Source: Brevibacillus invocatus | Lineage (GTDB): Bacteria; Bacillota; Bacilli; Brevibacillales; Brevibacillaceae | Length of the DNA: 45,801 nt | Assembly (NCBI RefSeq): GCF_003710915.1 | Contig: NZ_RHHR01000064.1 | Span: forward strand, 1 to 45,801 | Direction: 5' to 3' | Part shown: positions 1 through 9,502 of the stretch, piece after piece | Position numbering within the stretch: the stretch's first letter is position 1 | Layout: every line of letters begins with the position of its first letter | Notes under the pieces: model-generated | The model's input: only the letters and a program-made list of their open reading frames with translations | The model's database searches: none | What the model was told of the DNA's origin: nothing | Made by a program: the position numbers and the translations under genes

Positions 1-1
1 T

Positions 2-26
2 GGGTAGCCTCCTACCCGATTTTTCA
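2..26. terminator. Rho-independent terminator at window edge
   Basis: GGGTAG and CTACCC form a 6-bp stem around a 4-base loop, followed by GATTTTT. It probably ends a gene lying to the left of the window. Confidence 0.6.
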
Positions 27-322
27 TGTTTTGTTCTTCCACTGCGTGTGAATTGGATTATAATGGTAGGTGGCATCGTCGATAGGAAGCCTGCTTATCA
101 TCCGGATTTGCTTGAGACAGAAAATGTCGAGATCAAGGGCATTCACGCCAGAAAGGCAGCGTAGAAATAATGGAAACAAAAGGCACCATTTCGATCGAAG
201 GATTCAACCTGGGCTTTTCCATGGAGGGAGAGGGAATACTCGAGCGGACACAATCCGATGCTGGAAGAACCAGAGACGTTTTTCAGGCATCTCGTCTATT
301 GGATCAAGGAAGGATCAGAGTC

Positions 323-1123
323 ATGAATCAAATACCAGTAGGCGTACAAAAGATTTTGCACGCTTATTTTGAATGGTTTGAAAGGGAACTGCCAAACTTG
401 CTTGAAGCCTTTCACGTATATGGGTCCATTTCGATCGGAGCCTTCCAGGAGGGAGCAAGTGATATCGATTTTATTGCAGTGATAAAAAGAAAATGGACAG
501 AAGAGGAGAGCATTCGGATAAAAAAACTTCATAAAAGCATTCATCGAGCATTTCCAAGTGCGAGTCTGGACGGTTTTTACATAACGAAGGAATCGATGGA
601 AGGTTTAAAACAAAAAGCCCAGCCATGTTTTTCGTTTCGGGACGGAAACTATCAAGGAGAAGAGGTATTTCACCAGCATTCGATTGACGCTTACCAGCTG
701 GTTACCTACGGAATAACAGTAAAAGGAAGCGACCCTCGTACGTATGGCCTGTCCATCGATTGGGAGCTGTTACATCAATTCCTGCGAGGCAATCTGGATT
801 CCTATTGGGTGAATTGGGTACGTCGATGTGAAAGGTTTCCCTCGCTCCACTTTGTGGGAATGTATATGAGTCCAAAAATGATCGAGTGGGGAGTGCTGGG
901 AATATCGAGATTGTTTTATTCTTTTCGCGAAAAGGACATTGCTTCAAAGCTAGGAGCGGGAGAATACGCTTGTAGTCATGCACCAGAAAAGTGGAACACC
1001 ATCCTGAAAGAAGCGATGCGAGTACGAAGGGGAGAGTCTACATCCTATTACACCTCGCCTATCACAAGAAGAAATGATGCCTTGGGATATATGAAAGAAA
1101 TGATACAAATATGTAAAAACTAG
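323..1123 (+). CDS. ANT-like nucleotidyltransferase (aminoglycoside adenylyltransferase family)
   Basis: A 266-residue protein with the nucleotidyltransferase signature GSISIGAFQEGASDIDFIAV, that is GS followed by DxD, near residues 34-53. The two aspartates are the expected metal ligands. The rest resembles the helical C-terminal (DUF4111-type) half of ANT(3'')/ANT(9) enzymes, which transfer AMP to an aminoglycoside in the cytoplasm. The frame is open from 170, but I chose the ATG at 323 because AAGGAAGGATC lies just upstream and it gives the family's usual length of about 260. It stands alone between a terminator and the liv promoter. Whether it modifies a drug or another substrate cannot be read from the sequence; many chromosomal homologues have no proven resistance role. 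Confidence 0.75.
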   Translation: MNQIPVGVQKILHAYFEWFERELPNLLEAFHVYGSISIGAFQEGASDIDFIAVIKRKWTEEESIRIKKLHKSIHRAFPSASLDGFYITKESMEGLKQKAQPCFSFRDGNYQGEEVFHQHSIDAYQLVTYGITVKGSDPRTYGLSIDWELLHQFLRGNLDSYWVNWVRRCERFPSLHFVGMYMSPKMIEWGVLGISRLFYSFREKDIASKLGAGEYACSHAPEKWNTILKEAMRVRRGESTSYYTSPITRRNDALGYMKEMIQICKN

Positions 1124-1174
1124 ATGATTCTTGGGTTTGATTGCATTCTTACTTCAATTAAGCTCAATGAAAGA

Positions 1175-1203
1175 TTGCGTTTTATGTAAGTATACCTTAG
1201 AAT
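1175..1203 (+). promoter_or_regulatory. Candidate sigma-A promoter of the liv operon
   Basis: TTGCGT (1175-1180) and TAGAAT (1198-1203) are separated by exactly 17 bp, about 50 bp upstream of livK. No operator could be recognised beside it. Confidence 0.5.
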
Positions 1204-1255
1204 AACTTCATGTTTGAAATATTAAGAAAGATTAAAAGAAGTGGGAGGATTTTTC

Positions 1256-2446
1256 ATGAAGGGGAATAGTATTTCCAAATCATTACTTTCCGTACTGTTG
1301 GGGACAAGCTTGCTAGTAGGCTGTTCCAGCGGAGCATCTAATCCGAGCAGTACCGGAGCAGCGCCAGAGACAAACAATGCTGCACCAACTGAGAGTGCTG
1401 GTGAATTCACGGCAAAAATTGGTGGCGTATTCATTTTGTCTGGTTCCAGCGCTGCTTATGGAGAGGCCCAGAAAAAGGGCTTGGATTTGGCTTTGGAAGA
1501 GCTTAATGAAACGAACAAGGGCAAATTGAAGATCGAAATCCAATATGAAGATACTGGCGGGAAAAAGGAAAGTGCGATCAACTCCGTGAACAAATTAATC
1601 AACCAAGATAATGTTGTCGCCATTATCGGACCAACCCTGTCTGGTGAAATGCTTGCAGCGGGTCCTGTTGCCAACGAAGCAGAAACTCCTATATTCGGGA
1701 TTTCCAACACGGTAGAAGGCATCAATGATATTGGCGAATTCGTTTTCCGCAACTCTTTGCCAGAATCAATCGCGATTCCAACTGCTATGAAACAAGCGAT
1801 CGAGAAAAAAGGCTCGAAAACAGCAGCGTTTATCTACGCTGAAAATGACGATTTCTCTGTGTCAGGTTTCCAAACCATGAAAAAGACTGCAGAAGAAATG
1901 GGTCTGCAAAACCTGGGTGAGACTACTTTCGCGATCGGCGACGTGGATTTCTCCGCCCAATTGACCAAAATCAAACAATTGAACCCTGATGTACTGTTGG
2001 TATCTGCTCTGTACAAAGAAGGTTCGATGGTAGTGAAAAAAGCAAGAGAACTGGGCATCAACTCCCTGATCGTAGGCGGAAATGGTTTTAATAATCCGAA
2101 AGTATTTGAAATTGCTGGACCTGCCGCTGAAGGACTGATCGTAGCGACTCCATTCAGCCCGGAGAAACAGGATGAGAAAGTTCAGAAGTTTGTAAAAGCG
2201 TTTGAAGCAAAATACGGCTCTAAACCAGACCAATTTGCTGCACAAGCTTATGACAGCCTGTACATCATGTCTCAATCCTTGCTCGCTGCAGGAACCGCTG
2301 ATCGCAATGCTCTGCGCGACGAGCTGGCAAAACTGAAGGACTTTGAAGGTGTATCCGGAAAGCTTTCGTTCGATGAAGGACGTAACCCAATCGGCGACGC
2401 AGTTGTCGTTGAAGCGAAAGATGGAAAGTTCGTACCGTTTGAATAA
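1256..2446 (+). CDS. livK: Branched-chain amino acid ABC transporter substrate-binding lipoprotein
   Basis: A 396-residue lipoprotein with a basic n-region, hydrophobic core and the lipobox LLVGC at about residue 24, so it is probably anchored outside the membrane. The mature part follows the periplasmic-binding type I (Leu/Ile/Val-binding) fold: GGVFILSGSSAAYGEAQKKG at the start and AQAYDSLYIM near the C-terminus are typical. It captures a branched-chain amino acid or related ligand for LivHM. The ATG at 1256 is preferred over the upstream GTG at 1241 because the GTG overlaps the ribosome binding site GTGGGAGGA. It is first in the livKHMGF operon. The exact ligand is unknown: the family also binds amides and urea. 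Confidence 0.9.
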   Translation: MKGNSISKSLLSVLLGTSLLVGCSSGASNPSSTGAAPETNNAAPTESAGEFTAKIGGVFILSGSSAAYGEAQKKGLDLALEELNETNKGKLKIEIQYEDTGGKKESAINSVNKLINQDNVVAIIGPTLSGEMLAAGPVANEAETPIFGISNTVEGINDIGEFVFRNSLPESIAIPTAMKQAIEKKGSKTAAFIYAENDDFSVSGFQTMKKTAEEMGLQNLGETTFAIGDVDFSAQLTKIKQLNPDVLLVSALYKEGSMVVKKARELGINSLIVGGNGFNNPKVFEIAGPAAEGLIVATPFSPEKQDEKVQKFVKAFEAKYGSKPDQFAAQAYDSLYIMSQSLLAAGTADRNALRDELAKLKDFEGVSGKLSFDEGRNPIGDAVVVEAKDGKFVPFE

Positions 2447-2476
2447 GCAGAAAAATAACTCTTATTTCAAACTAGA

Positions 2477-2506
2477 GGGATTGCCTGAACGCTATCGGGC
2501 AATCCC
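2477..2506 (+). terminator. Attenuator-like hairpin between livK and livH
   Basis: GGGATTGCC pairs with GGCAATCCC (9 bp, 12-base loop), followed by a short pyrimidine run (TTTCCC) rather than a clean T-tract. It probably lets most transcripts stop after livK, so that binding protein is made in excess over the permease. Confidence 0.6.
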
Positions 2507-2541
2507 TTTCCCAGCATTTTTATGAAAGTAGGTGAAGGAAC

Positions 2542-3408
2542 GTGTTTTTGCAACAACTTGTTAACGGTTTGACCGTCGGCAGTACGTATTCGTTGATTGC
2601 CCTCGGTTATACGCTGATTTTCGGTGTACTGGGCATTATTAATATGGCACATGGTCAGGTGTTCATCTTTGGTTCTTTCGTCGGCCTGATCCTGATGACG
2701 AGCTTTGACATGCCAATCGCAGTGGCGTTTATCGCCTCCATCGTCGTTTCGGGGATTCTTGGACTTATTCTGGAGTTTACGGCGATGCGTCCATTGCGCA
2801 AGAAAAATGTTCCTCACTTGGCTTCACTGATCAGTACGATTGGATTTGCCACGCTGCTGGAAGAAGGAATGCACAAACTTTTCGGCGCGGATTCCCGTGC
2901 GTTTCCTGATACGGTGGGAAGCACGTCATTTCAGCTAGGGGCTGTTCAAATTCGTGCGGTAGATCTCATTATTCTGGGGATTTCCATTATTCTGATGGTG
3001 GTTCTGCACTTCTGGATCAACAAGACCAAGGTTGGTAAAGCAATTCGCGCGACAGCTGAAAATACGGAAACTGCGAGTGTGTTGGGAATTAACACCAACA
3101 TGGTGATCGTAACGACTGTCGTACTTGCCTCCAGTCTGGGGGGAATTGCGGGCATGCTGATCGGGATGACCTATTCGGCATTGATTCCCACGATGGGGAT
3201 GACGCTCGGCTTTAAAGGCTTGGCGGTATTGATCTTGGGTGGTGTCGGCAGCATTCCGGGTGCGATGATATGTGGTCTGATCCTGGGGGTCATTGAAGTC
3301 TTTACGGTGGCTTATGGTGCGTCTTCCTATCGTGACGCTGTAGCATTTGGTTTAATCATCCTCATTTTGCTGATTAGGCCGCAGGGCTTATTTGGCCGCA
3401 AAGCCTAG
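2542..3408 (+). CDS. livH: Branched-chain amino acid ABC transporter permease LivH
   Basis: A 288-residue integral membrane protein with about eight hydrophobic segments. The opening (LVNGLTVGSTYSLIALGYTL, then INMAHGQVF) and the ending LLIRPQGLFGRKA are hallmarks of LivH permeases. It pairs with LivM to form the membrane channel energised by LivG and LivF. It starts at GTG, behind AGGTGAAGG. The gene lies 95 bp after livK, past the attenuator-like hairpin, and 17 bp before livM, so the permease and ATPase genes form the distal part of one transcript. Confidence 0.92.
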   Translation: MFLQQLVNGLTVGSTYSLIALGYTLIFGVLGIINMAHGQVFIFGSFVGLILMTSFDMPIAVAFIASIVVSGILGLILEFTAMRPLRKKNVPHLASLISTIGFATLLEEGMHKLFGADSRAFPDTVGSTSFQLGAVQIRAVDLIILGISIILMVVLHFWINKTKVGKAIRATAENTETASVLGINTNMVIVTTVVLASSLGGIAGMLIGMTYSALIPTMGMTLGFKGLAVLILGGVGSIPGAMICGLILGVIEVFTVAYGASSYRDAVAFGLIILILLIRPQGLFGRKA

Positions 3409-3425
3409 AAAGGAGTTGATTGAGG

Positions 3426-4382
3426 ATGGATTTTTTGAATCCTTATAATTTACAGGTGATTACCTTTATCGTATTAAACTGCATTTTGGCGATCAGTATT
3501 TTCATTACGTTGGCCACTGGACAGCTCTCACTCGGTCATGCCGGGTTCATGAGCATTGGCGCGTATACATCGAGTATCTTGAGTAAAAATGCAGATATGC
3601 CGCTGTTTATTGCCATTTTGGCAGGTGCGCTGATGGCTGGGCTGATCGCGCTTTTGATCGGTGCTCCGACATTGAAATTACATGGACTTTACCTGGCAAT
3701 CGCAACACTTGGATTTGGTGAAGTGGTTCGCGTCATCTTGTTGAACATGAAAATTACGAATGGAGCATTGGGAATTACCGGCTTGAAATCGCTGGGTACG
3801 TACTTGTACGACTGGGAAAAGATGCTCGGGATTACCGCACAATCGCTTGGAGTTACGGTTCCGGTCATCAAGTCGCTTTCAACCTTGGTGTTCATGCTCC
3901 TCCTCTTTCTCCTTATATTGTTCCTGACTCTACGCTTGAACTCGTCACGTCTGGGACGCGCATTTGAAGCGATCCGCGCGGATGAGACTGCAGCGAGAGC
4001 GATGGGAATTCAGGTGAACTATTACAAAATGCTGGCCTTTATCATCGGCTCTGTTTTGGCAGGCTTGTGTGGTGGATTGTTTGCCCACATCACGACAGCG
4101 ATTACGCCGAATGACTTTAACTACCACAAGGTCGTGGAGATTCTCTCCTTCGCTGTAATCGGCGGAACAGAAGTAGTCTGGGGTGCCCTGTTCGGAGCGA
4201 TTGCACTCACGACGTTGCCTGAGGTGCTGCGTGGTTTGGCCGAGTACAAAATGATTTTCTACGGTGCTATCATGGTTCTGGTCATGGCTGTTCGACCACG
4301 TGGACTGATCGGCTCCGATACCCTGCAGAAGCTGTTTCGTCGAAATAAGAAACACAATGATCAGCCGAAAGGGGTGGAATGA
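3426..4382 (+). CDS. livM: Branched-chain amino acid ABC transporter permease LivM
   Basis: About 318 residues and polytopic. TGQLSLGHAGFMSIGAYTSS and the C-terminal MAVRPRGLIG are LivM signatures, and the EAIRADETAARAMGI loop is the usual contact site for the ATPases. It forms a heterodimer with LivH. AAAGGAG sits 10 bases before the ATG at 3426; an in-frame TTG at 3420 is closer to it and is possible but less likely. The stop codon overlaps the start of livG (ATGA), which indicates translational coupling. Confidence 0.92.
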   Translation: MDFLNPYNLQVITFIVLNCILAISIFITLATGQLSLGHAGFMSIGAYTSSILSKNADMPLFIAILAGALMAGLIALLIGAPTLKLHGLYLAIATLGFGEVVRVILLNMKITNGALGITGLKSLGTYLYDWEKMLGITAQSLGVTVPVIKSLSTLVFMLLLFLLILFLTLRLNSSRLGRAFEAIRADETAARAMGIQVNYYKMLAFIIGSVLAGLCGGLFAHITTAITPNDFNYHKVVEILSFAVIGGTEVVWGALFGAIALTTLPEVLRGLAEYKMIFYGAIMVLVMAVRPRGLIGSDTLQKLFRRNKKHNDQPKGVE

Positions 4383-5143
4383 TGTTGTTGCAGCTTTCAC
4401 ATGTCGGAAAAACCTTCGGTGGGATTAAGGCATTGAGTGATGTCAGCTTTACTGTATCAGAAGGCGAAATCGTCGGTCTGATCGGGCCAAACGGTGCTGG
4501 AAAAACGACGATTTTTAATATGGCAACCGGAATCTTTCCACCGACGAATGGAACGATTACCTTTGCCGGTCAACAGGTCAATGGCATGGCGCCTCACAAA
4601 ATTACAGAATTGGGCATTGCCCGTACCTTTCAGAATATTCGCTTGTTCGGGCACATGTCCGCGCTGGATAACATCCGGGTCGGGTGTCACACTCGATCGA
4701 GTGCTGGATTCTGGTCATCCTTGCTGCATACACCACAGCAGCGCAAGGAAGAACAAGCAGTGATGGAAAAAGCAAGGCAGCTGCTCGACTTTGTAGGACT
4801 GACTCACGTTGCGGATGTACGCTCTGACACGCTCGCTTACGGACAGCAACGCCGCCTGGAAATTGCCAGAGCTCTAGCTGCAGAGCCAAAGCTTTTGATG
4901 CTGGACGAGCCTGCTGCCGGGATGATCGAGAGCGAAACAAAAGATTTGACCAACCTGATCGAAAACATTCGCTCGATGGGTATTACCATTCTTCTTGTAG
5001 AGCACGACATGGGATTGGTCATGAATTTGTGTGACAAGGTCGTGTGTATTAACTTCGGGGTCAAAATTGCGGACGGTAAGCCGCAGGAAGTACAAAACCA
5101 CCCTGATGTGATCGAGGCGTACCTGGGTAAGGAGGACGAGTAA
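4379..5143 (+). CDS. livG: Branched-chain amino acid ABC transporter ATP-binding protein LivG
   Basis: A 254-residue ABC ATPase. Visible motifs are Walker A GPNGAGKTT (about residues 37-45), an LSGGQ-equivalent written LAYGQQRRLEIARAL, Walker B LLMLDEPAAGM and the H-loop in LLVEHDM. The longer insertion between Walker A and the signature (TRSSAGFWSSLLHTPQQRKE) is typical of LivG rather than LivF. It hydrolyses ATP on the cytoplasmic side of LivHM. Start and livM stop overlap by 4 bp; AAAGGGGTGGA is the ribosome binding site. Confidence 0.93.
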   Translation: MMLLQLSHVGKTFGGIKALSDVSFTVSEGEIVGLIGPNGAGKTTIFNMATGIFPPTNGTITFAGQQVNGMAPHKITELGIARTFQNIRLFGHMSALDNIRVGCHTRSSAGFWSSLLHTPQQRKEEQAVMEKARQLLDFVGLTHVADVRSDTLAYGQQRRLEIARALAAEPKLLMLDEPAAGMIESETKDLTNLIENIRSMGITILLVEHDMGLVMNLCDKVVCINFGVKIADGKPQEVQNHPDVIEAYLGKEDE

Positions 5144-5144
5144 T

Positions 5145-5861
5145 ATGCTTAGCATTCGCGGGTTAAGCACTTCATATGGTCAGATCAAAGCCATCCGCAA
5201 TCTCTCGCTTGATGTAGAAGAAGGTAAGATTGTAGCGTTGATCGGGGCGAATGGAGCAGGGAAGACGACAACCATGAAAACCATCGCTGGATTGCTCACA
5301 CCTGACCAGGGTAAGATCACCTTCCAGGGACAAAGCGTCGACGGATGGAAGCCGCACAAGCTGGTACAGGCAGGTCTTTCGCTGGTACCGGAAGGCAGAG
5401 CCATCCTTGGACAAATGACCGTATTGGAAAACCTGGAAATGGGCGCCTATCAGCGCAATGATCAGGCAGGTATCAAGGACGATATGGAAAAAATGATGAC
5501 CTGGTTCCCGATCTTGAGAGAACGGCTGTCCCAATTGGGCGGGACCATGTCAGGTGGCCAGCAGCAAATGCTGGCAATCGCGCGTGCACTGATGTCGAGA
5601 CCCAAGCTGCTTCTTTTGGATGAGCCTTCGATGGGCTTGGCTCCTATCGTCGTCTCCGACATTTTCCGGGTGATCAAGCAGATCAATCAAGAAGGAACCA
5701 CTGTCCTGATCGTCGAGCAAAACGTGAAGCAAGCGTTGAAAATCGCAGACTACGGATATGTTTTGGAAGCGGGACAGATCGTGTATGAAGGTTCAGGGGA
5801 ATCCTTGCTTACAGATGAAAAGGTAAAAGAAGCTTACTTGGGTGGAAGAAAGCACGAGTAA
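5145..5861 (+). CDS. livF: Branched-chain amino acid ABC transporter ATP-binding protein LivF
   Basis: A 238-residue ABC ATPase with Walker A GANGAGKTT, signature MSGGQQQMLAIARAL, Walker B LLLLDEPSMGLAP and LIVEQNVKQAL, a characteristic LivF ending to the switch region. It partners LivG. GGAGGACGAG lies inside the end of livG and drives its start one base after the livG stop. A strong terminator follows 10 bp downstream, so this is the last gene of the operon. Confidence 0.93.
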   Translation: MLSIRGLSTSYGQIKAIRNLSLDVEEGKIVALIGANGAGKTTTMKTIAGLLTPDQGKITFQGQSVDGWKPHKLVQAGLSLVPEGRAILGQMTVLENLEMGAYQRNDQAGIKDDMEKMMTWFPILRERLSQLGGTMSGGQQQMLAIARALMSRPKLLLLDEPSMGLAPIVVSDIFRVIKQINQEGTTVLIVEQNVKQALKIADYGYVLEAGQIVYEGSGESLLTDEKVKEAYLGGRKHE

Positions 5862-5870
5862 GGGATCGCA

Positions 5871-5904
5871 AAAAAGCTCAAACACACCGTTTGGGCTTTT
5901 TTTG
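5871..5904 (+). terminator. Terminator of the liv operon
   Basis: AAAGCTCAAAC pairs with GTTTGGGCTTT (one G-T pair) around ACACC, followed by a T-run. Confidence 0.85.
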
Positions 5905-5942
5905 TACTATCGGAAAGTTTAAGTGCGCTAAAGCGCTAAAAA

Positions 5943-6012
5943 GATTAGCGGAAGATAGTATAAGTGCAACTAAGGCTCCGCCAAAAGCTTGGCGTAGCCA
6001 AGTTTTCTAATC
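5943..6012. repeat. Nested structured intergenic element
   Basis: A compact inner hairpin (AACT..GGCTCCGCC / GGCGTAGCC.AGTT, 5968-6004) is enclosed by GATTAG (5943) and CTAATC (6007). The rest of 5905-6163 shows only short AGCGCT-type dyads and no plausible gene. It may be a dispersed extragenic repeat; no second copy was seen in this window. Confidence 0.4.
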
Positions 6013-6163
6013 GCTATGCAAACGGCGTTTCTGTCGATATAACCACTGATGTCTCTGAACGCATTGTGGGCTGTGGTCAGAAACGACTATTTTGATATAC
6101 CGATTACAGACTGTAACAAGACTCAACGCGTTTGGTTACCCCATATCAAGCTGCTTTGCATGT

Positions 6164-6195
6164 AAAAAAGGTGGAGTCTACCTCCACCCTTTTTT
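6164..6195. terminator. Bidirectional terminator, mainly for the sensor kinase gene
   Basis: GGTGGAG/CTCCACC with an A-run before and a T-run after. It touches the kinase stop codon on the minus strand. Confidence 0.8.
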
Positions 6196-9100
6196 AATGA
6201 TGAGCGCCCAGGTTCTTTTTAGTAATCAAAAAGGATACTGTTGTGCCTTTGCCCAGCTTGCTCTCGATCGTAAGACCCGTTCCATAATGCTGTTTCAGGC
6301 GACGATCCGTATTCAACAAGCCTATACCAGAACGCTCCCCTGGCTGTTTGTCTAAAATATGCTTAAGCTGTTCCTCGTCAATCCCAACACCATTATCTGT
6401 AATGCACACTTCGACGTCCTGGCCACGATCTGTGATTCGGATACGGATCTGTCCACCCTCCACACGTTTTAAGATTCCGTGAATGACTGCGTTTTCCACC
6501 AGGGGCTGTATCGTAAGGGGAGGGATGTCCAGCTGTATGTGGTCATCCACTTCCCAAACGACCTCAAGTCGTTCATCAAAGCGTTCCTTTTGTATGTATA
6601 AATAAGCACGAACCAGCGTTAATTCATTTTCTAGCGGGGCTACTTTTGCGAAATTTTGAAAATCAATGCTTAGGCGCATATAATTGGACAGTTCCTCCAT
6701 CAGGTCATCCATTCGGTCTATGTCCATTTTGCTCAATGCCGCGATGGAGTTAAACGTGTTCAGAAGGAAATGCGGCTTGATTTGAGCTTGCAGCCAGGCA
6801 GCTTCCAGGCGCAATCGCTCATTGACCGACTGCTTGAGATTGGTAAGAGATGACACTCTTGCCTTTAACTCCGTCGCATTCATGGGCTTCGTCACGTAGT
6901 CGTTGGCGCCTAACCGAAAACCCGCTTCTATATCCTCATCTCGGTTGCTAGCAGTCAACAGCAGTATTGGGAGCTCGGAGATAGAGAAGCGCTCCCGAAT
7001 GCGAGAAGTCAATTCATAGCCAGACATGTGAGGCATCATCACATCTGTAATGATTAAATCCCACTCCCGCGAGTCGAGGAGAGATAAGGCATCGGTACCG
7101 CTGGTAGCAGTGAAGATCTCATAGGGTTCTGTCGCAAAAATACTCACCAACACTTTCAGGTTGACCGGATCGTCATCGACCGCCAAGACACATGTCCCGT
7201 CAGAGGAAGCTGTTGACTTTATTGCTGTATGCGAGTCATTGGACGAAGACGTGGCACTGACTTCCTCCAGACTCGTAGCTTCTTTCAACAGGTGATTATC
7301 CTCAACCTCCGGCAGGCTGGAAGGAGAGAGCGGTAATGTAAAAGTGAAAGCAGAGCCGTGATGTGGTTTAGAGCTGGCTACCAGAGTTCCTCCGTGCATT
7401 TCCACCAATTGCTTGCAGATGCTTAACCCAAGACCCAAGCCTCTTTCTACGGATGTGAATGGCTGATCTGCCTGTTCATACGGCTGGAAAACACGCTCCA
7501 GTACCTCATCATTCATGCCGATTCCCGAGTCAATCACGGAAATACTGACCCAATTGTTGTGAATCGATGCACGAATGGCTATTTCGCCAGAGTGTGAGTA
7601 TTTTACCGCATTGTGTAGTAGGTTGAATAAAATTTGAATGATTCGATTTTCGTCAGCCAAGACCAGAGGAAAGTTTCTGGGAATCTGGTTGACGAACAGG
7701 ATGGGTTTACCTTCCGTCATGTGTCGAAGCATGTCAATGACAGATGCCGTGACGATGTGAATAGATATCCGCTGAGACTGGAGAACAATCCGATTCGTCT
7801 TCAGTCGTGCCGAGTCCAGCAGATCATTAAGTAAATACGACATACGTCTGCCAACTGTAATGAGCATGTCCAAATCTTTGGCGCTTTTGGCTCCAAGAAC
7901 ATTTTTATCACGATCCAAAACTGATTGCGTGAGATTCAACATGCCATGAAGCGGATTGCGCAGTTCGTGTGCGACAGTAGCTAAAAAATCGTCTTTGTCC
8001 CTATCTGATTGTTGAAGCTTGGCTGTCAGCTTCTGAGATTCTTCCAGGATGTTAAAATATTGTTTAAACCAGTAAGATGCAAACAAGATCATGGCCAGAA
8101 TGAGATCAAAAGGATACGAAAAAATATCTACATGCTGCCTTTCTATAATGAATAGCCAAACTAGACTATTCATGGAGGCGATGATGGCCAACAGCAAAAA
8201 GATATTGTTTTTGTCAATTTTCGAAGTCGTCCGGAACATGACAATAGGTGCCAGGAAGCAAGGGATAGCCATCATCACCAGGTAGATCGGATAAAGCTGC
8301 ACACTGTAGCTCAGAGGCAGTGTCAGGATGGACAAGGCAGATATTCCGCTTATGATGGCATACACAAAGAAAACCTTCGTGCGAATAAAGGTGGGCAGCA
8401 GATGGCGAAAACATTGAAACAGAAAGTAGCCTCCGCCTACCACCGTCAAATGTACAATCTTGACACTCCACTCATAATTGAATGAGATCCATTCATACAG
8501 AAGTCGTTCGCCGTCCGTCAAAGTGGCCAGTATGACACAGATGATCATCATAGAAAAGTGGAAGATGCGAGTATCCCGCTTGACGACGAAAAACAGAATA
8601 AAACCGTAAACCGCATGAATGATATAGGCAACAACCGCCAGGCTCACCAGATTATTAGCAAAGCTCACATATTGATTCAAGGGTCCCACCAAACCAAAGT
8701 CTATCGAGTTAACGATACCGCCACTCCTGGTGTTGTCAAAGTTCGCTACATGAATGACAAGCTCAATTTCGCGCCCATTTTCCAGAGTATAGTAAACGGT
8801 AGCTGGTTTATCTAGTGGGGCATAGCGCTCTTTATCTTCAGCAGGCCGTCCAGTTTGTGATTGCAGCTCTCCATTTATATAGATTTCCGAGGAGGTAAGA
8901 ATCCTTGGGACCCGAAACCCAAAAGAGTTCCCTTTTTCAGGATCGACCAGAATGCGCAAGCGGTACGAGCCGTACCCGAACACTTGAGGAGTATCTGGTT
9001 GAAGGGAGTGGTTCCACTTGCCTGGCACCGTAATCAAGCCTCTTTTGGCTTGAAGCGAAACATGATCCTCATTATTTTGCATCAGCAGCACATTCGGATA

Positions 9101-9316
9101 AAACTCCCATTCGCCGTCCAAGGATAGGGAATGATCATTGAACGCATCCCAGTCCCGTACATCCAGTACACCTTGGGCAGCAAATGGATGTTGCGGAGAT
9201 GTATAGAAATGAAGCCACATGAAGCGAAAGGCAGTAAGAAATGCCAAAAATAGGGCAACGATGAGTATTATTTTCCTCTTAGTTATCATAACGAGCCTAT
9301 TTCGACAAGGTTCCAC
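6194..9316 (-). CDS. Hybrid sensor histidine kinase with two kinase modules
   Basis: A 1040-residue membrane protein. In order: an N-terminal membrane segment (about 12-30); an extracellular 7TMR-DISMED2-like jelly roll (about 50-210); a 7TMR-DISM seven-helix region (about 220-400); a HisKA domain with the H-box TVAHELRNPLHG; a HATPase with NLLHNAVKYS and GLGLGLSICKQL; a receiver domain with VDDDPVN, phospho-acceptor in TDVMMPHMSG and KPMN; then a LytS-type second kinase with QIKPHFLLNTFNS and its own HATPase (VENAVIHG, GIGLLNTDRRL). DISM domains usually sense carbohydrate or other small ligands. GTG at 9316 has AAAGGA just upstream; an inner ATG at 9289 is possible. No response regulator gene is adjacent, so its output partner is unknown. 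Confidence 0.88.
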   Translation of the reverse strand: MEPCRNRLVMITKRKIILIVALFLAFLTAFRFMWLHFYTSPQHPFAAQGVLDVRDWDAFNDHSLSLDGEWEFYPNVLLMQNNEDHVSLQAKRGLITVPGKWNHSLQPDTPQVFGYGSYRLRILVDPEKGNSFGFRVPRILTSSEIYINGELQSQTGRPAEDKERYAPLDKPATVYYTLENGREIELVIHVANFDNTRSGGIVNSIDFGLVGPLNQYVSFANNLVSLAVVAYIIHAVYGFILFFVVKRDTRIFHFSMMIICVILATLTDGERLLYEWISFNYEWSVKIVHLTVVGGGYFLFQCFRHLLPTFIRTKVFFVYAIISGISALSILTLPLSYSVQLYPIYLVMMAIPCFLAPIVMFRTTSKIDKNNIFLLLAIIASMNSLVWLFIIERQHVDIFSYPFDLILAMILFASYWFKQYFNILEESQKLTAKLQQSDRDKDDFLATVAHELRNPLHGMLNLTQSVLDRDKNVLGAKSAKDLDMLITVGRRMSYLLNDLLDSARLKTNRIVLQSQRISIHIVTASVIDMLRHMTEGKPILFVNQIPRNFPLVLADENRIIQILFNLLHNAVKYSHSGEIAIRASIHNNWVSISVIDSGIGMNDEVLERVFQPYEQADQPFTSVERGLGLGLSICKQLVEMHGGTLVASSKPHHGSAFTFTLPLSPSSLPEVEDNHLLKEATSLEEVSATSSSNDSHTAIKSTASSDGTCVLAVDDDPVNLKVLVSIFATEPYEIFTATSGTDALSLLDSREWDLIITDVMMPHMSGYELTSRIRERFSISELPILLLTASNRDEDIEAGFRLGANDYVTKPMNATELKARVSSLTNLKQSVNERLRLEAAWLQAQIKPHFLLNTFNSIAALSKMDIDRMDDLMEELSNYMRLSIDFQNFAKVAPLENELTLVRAYLYIQKERFDERLEVVWEVDDHIQLDIPPLTIQPLVENAVIHGILKRVEGGQIRIRITDRGQDVEVCITDNGVGIDEEQLKHILDKQPGERSGIGLLNTDRRLKQHYGTGLTIESKLGKGTTVSFLITKKNLGAHH

Positions 9317-9438
9317 AATATCCTTTTGAAAAAGGGAATGACTCTTCGCAATAGTGGATTTTTAATGAGGAGAGCTTTAGAAGAAAGCGTATACGAATTA
9401 TGAGGTTCCCATCAGTAGTGAATGAACAGACATCCCAC

Positions 9439-9492
9439 AAAAAAACCAAACTGCTTCAATCCTCGTCGGATATAAGCAGTTTGGTTTTTTAT
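9439..9492. terminator. Bidirectional terminator after the SDR fragment
   Basis: CCAAACTGCTT pairs with AAGCAGTTTGG across 17 bases, flanked by A- and T-runs. Confidence 0.8.
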
Positions 9493-9502
9493 ATAAGTGA
9501 CC

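Noticed and set aside
170..322. N-terminal extension of the nucleotidyltransferase
   Set aside because: No ribosome binding site at 170, the extra 51 residues lack family similarity, and a good start lies at 323.
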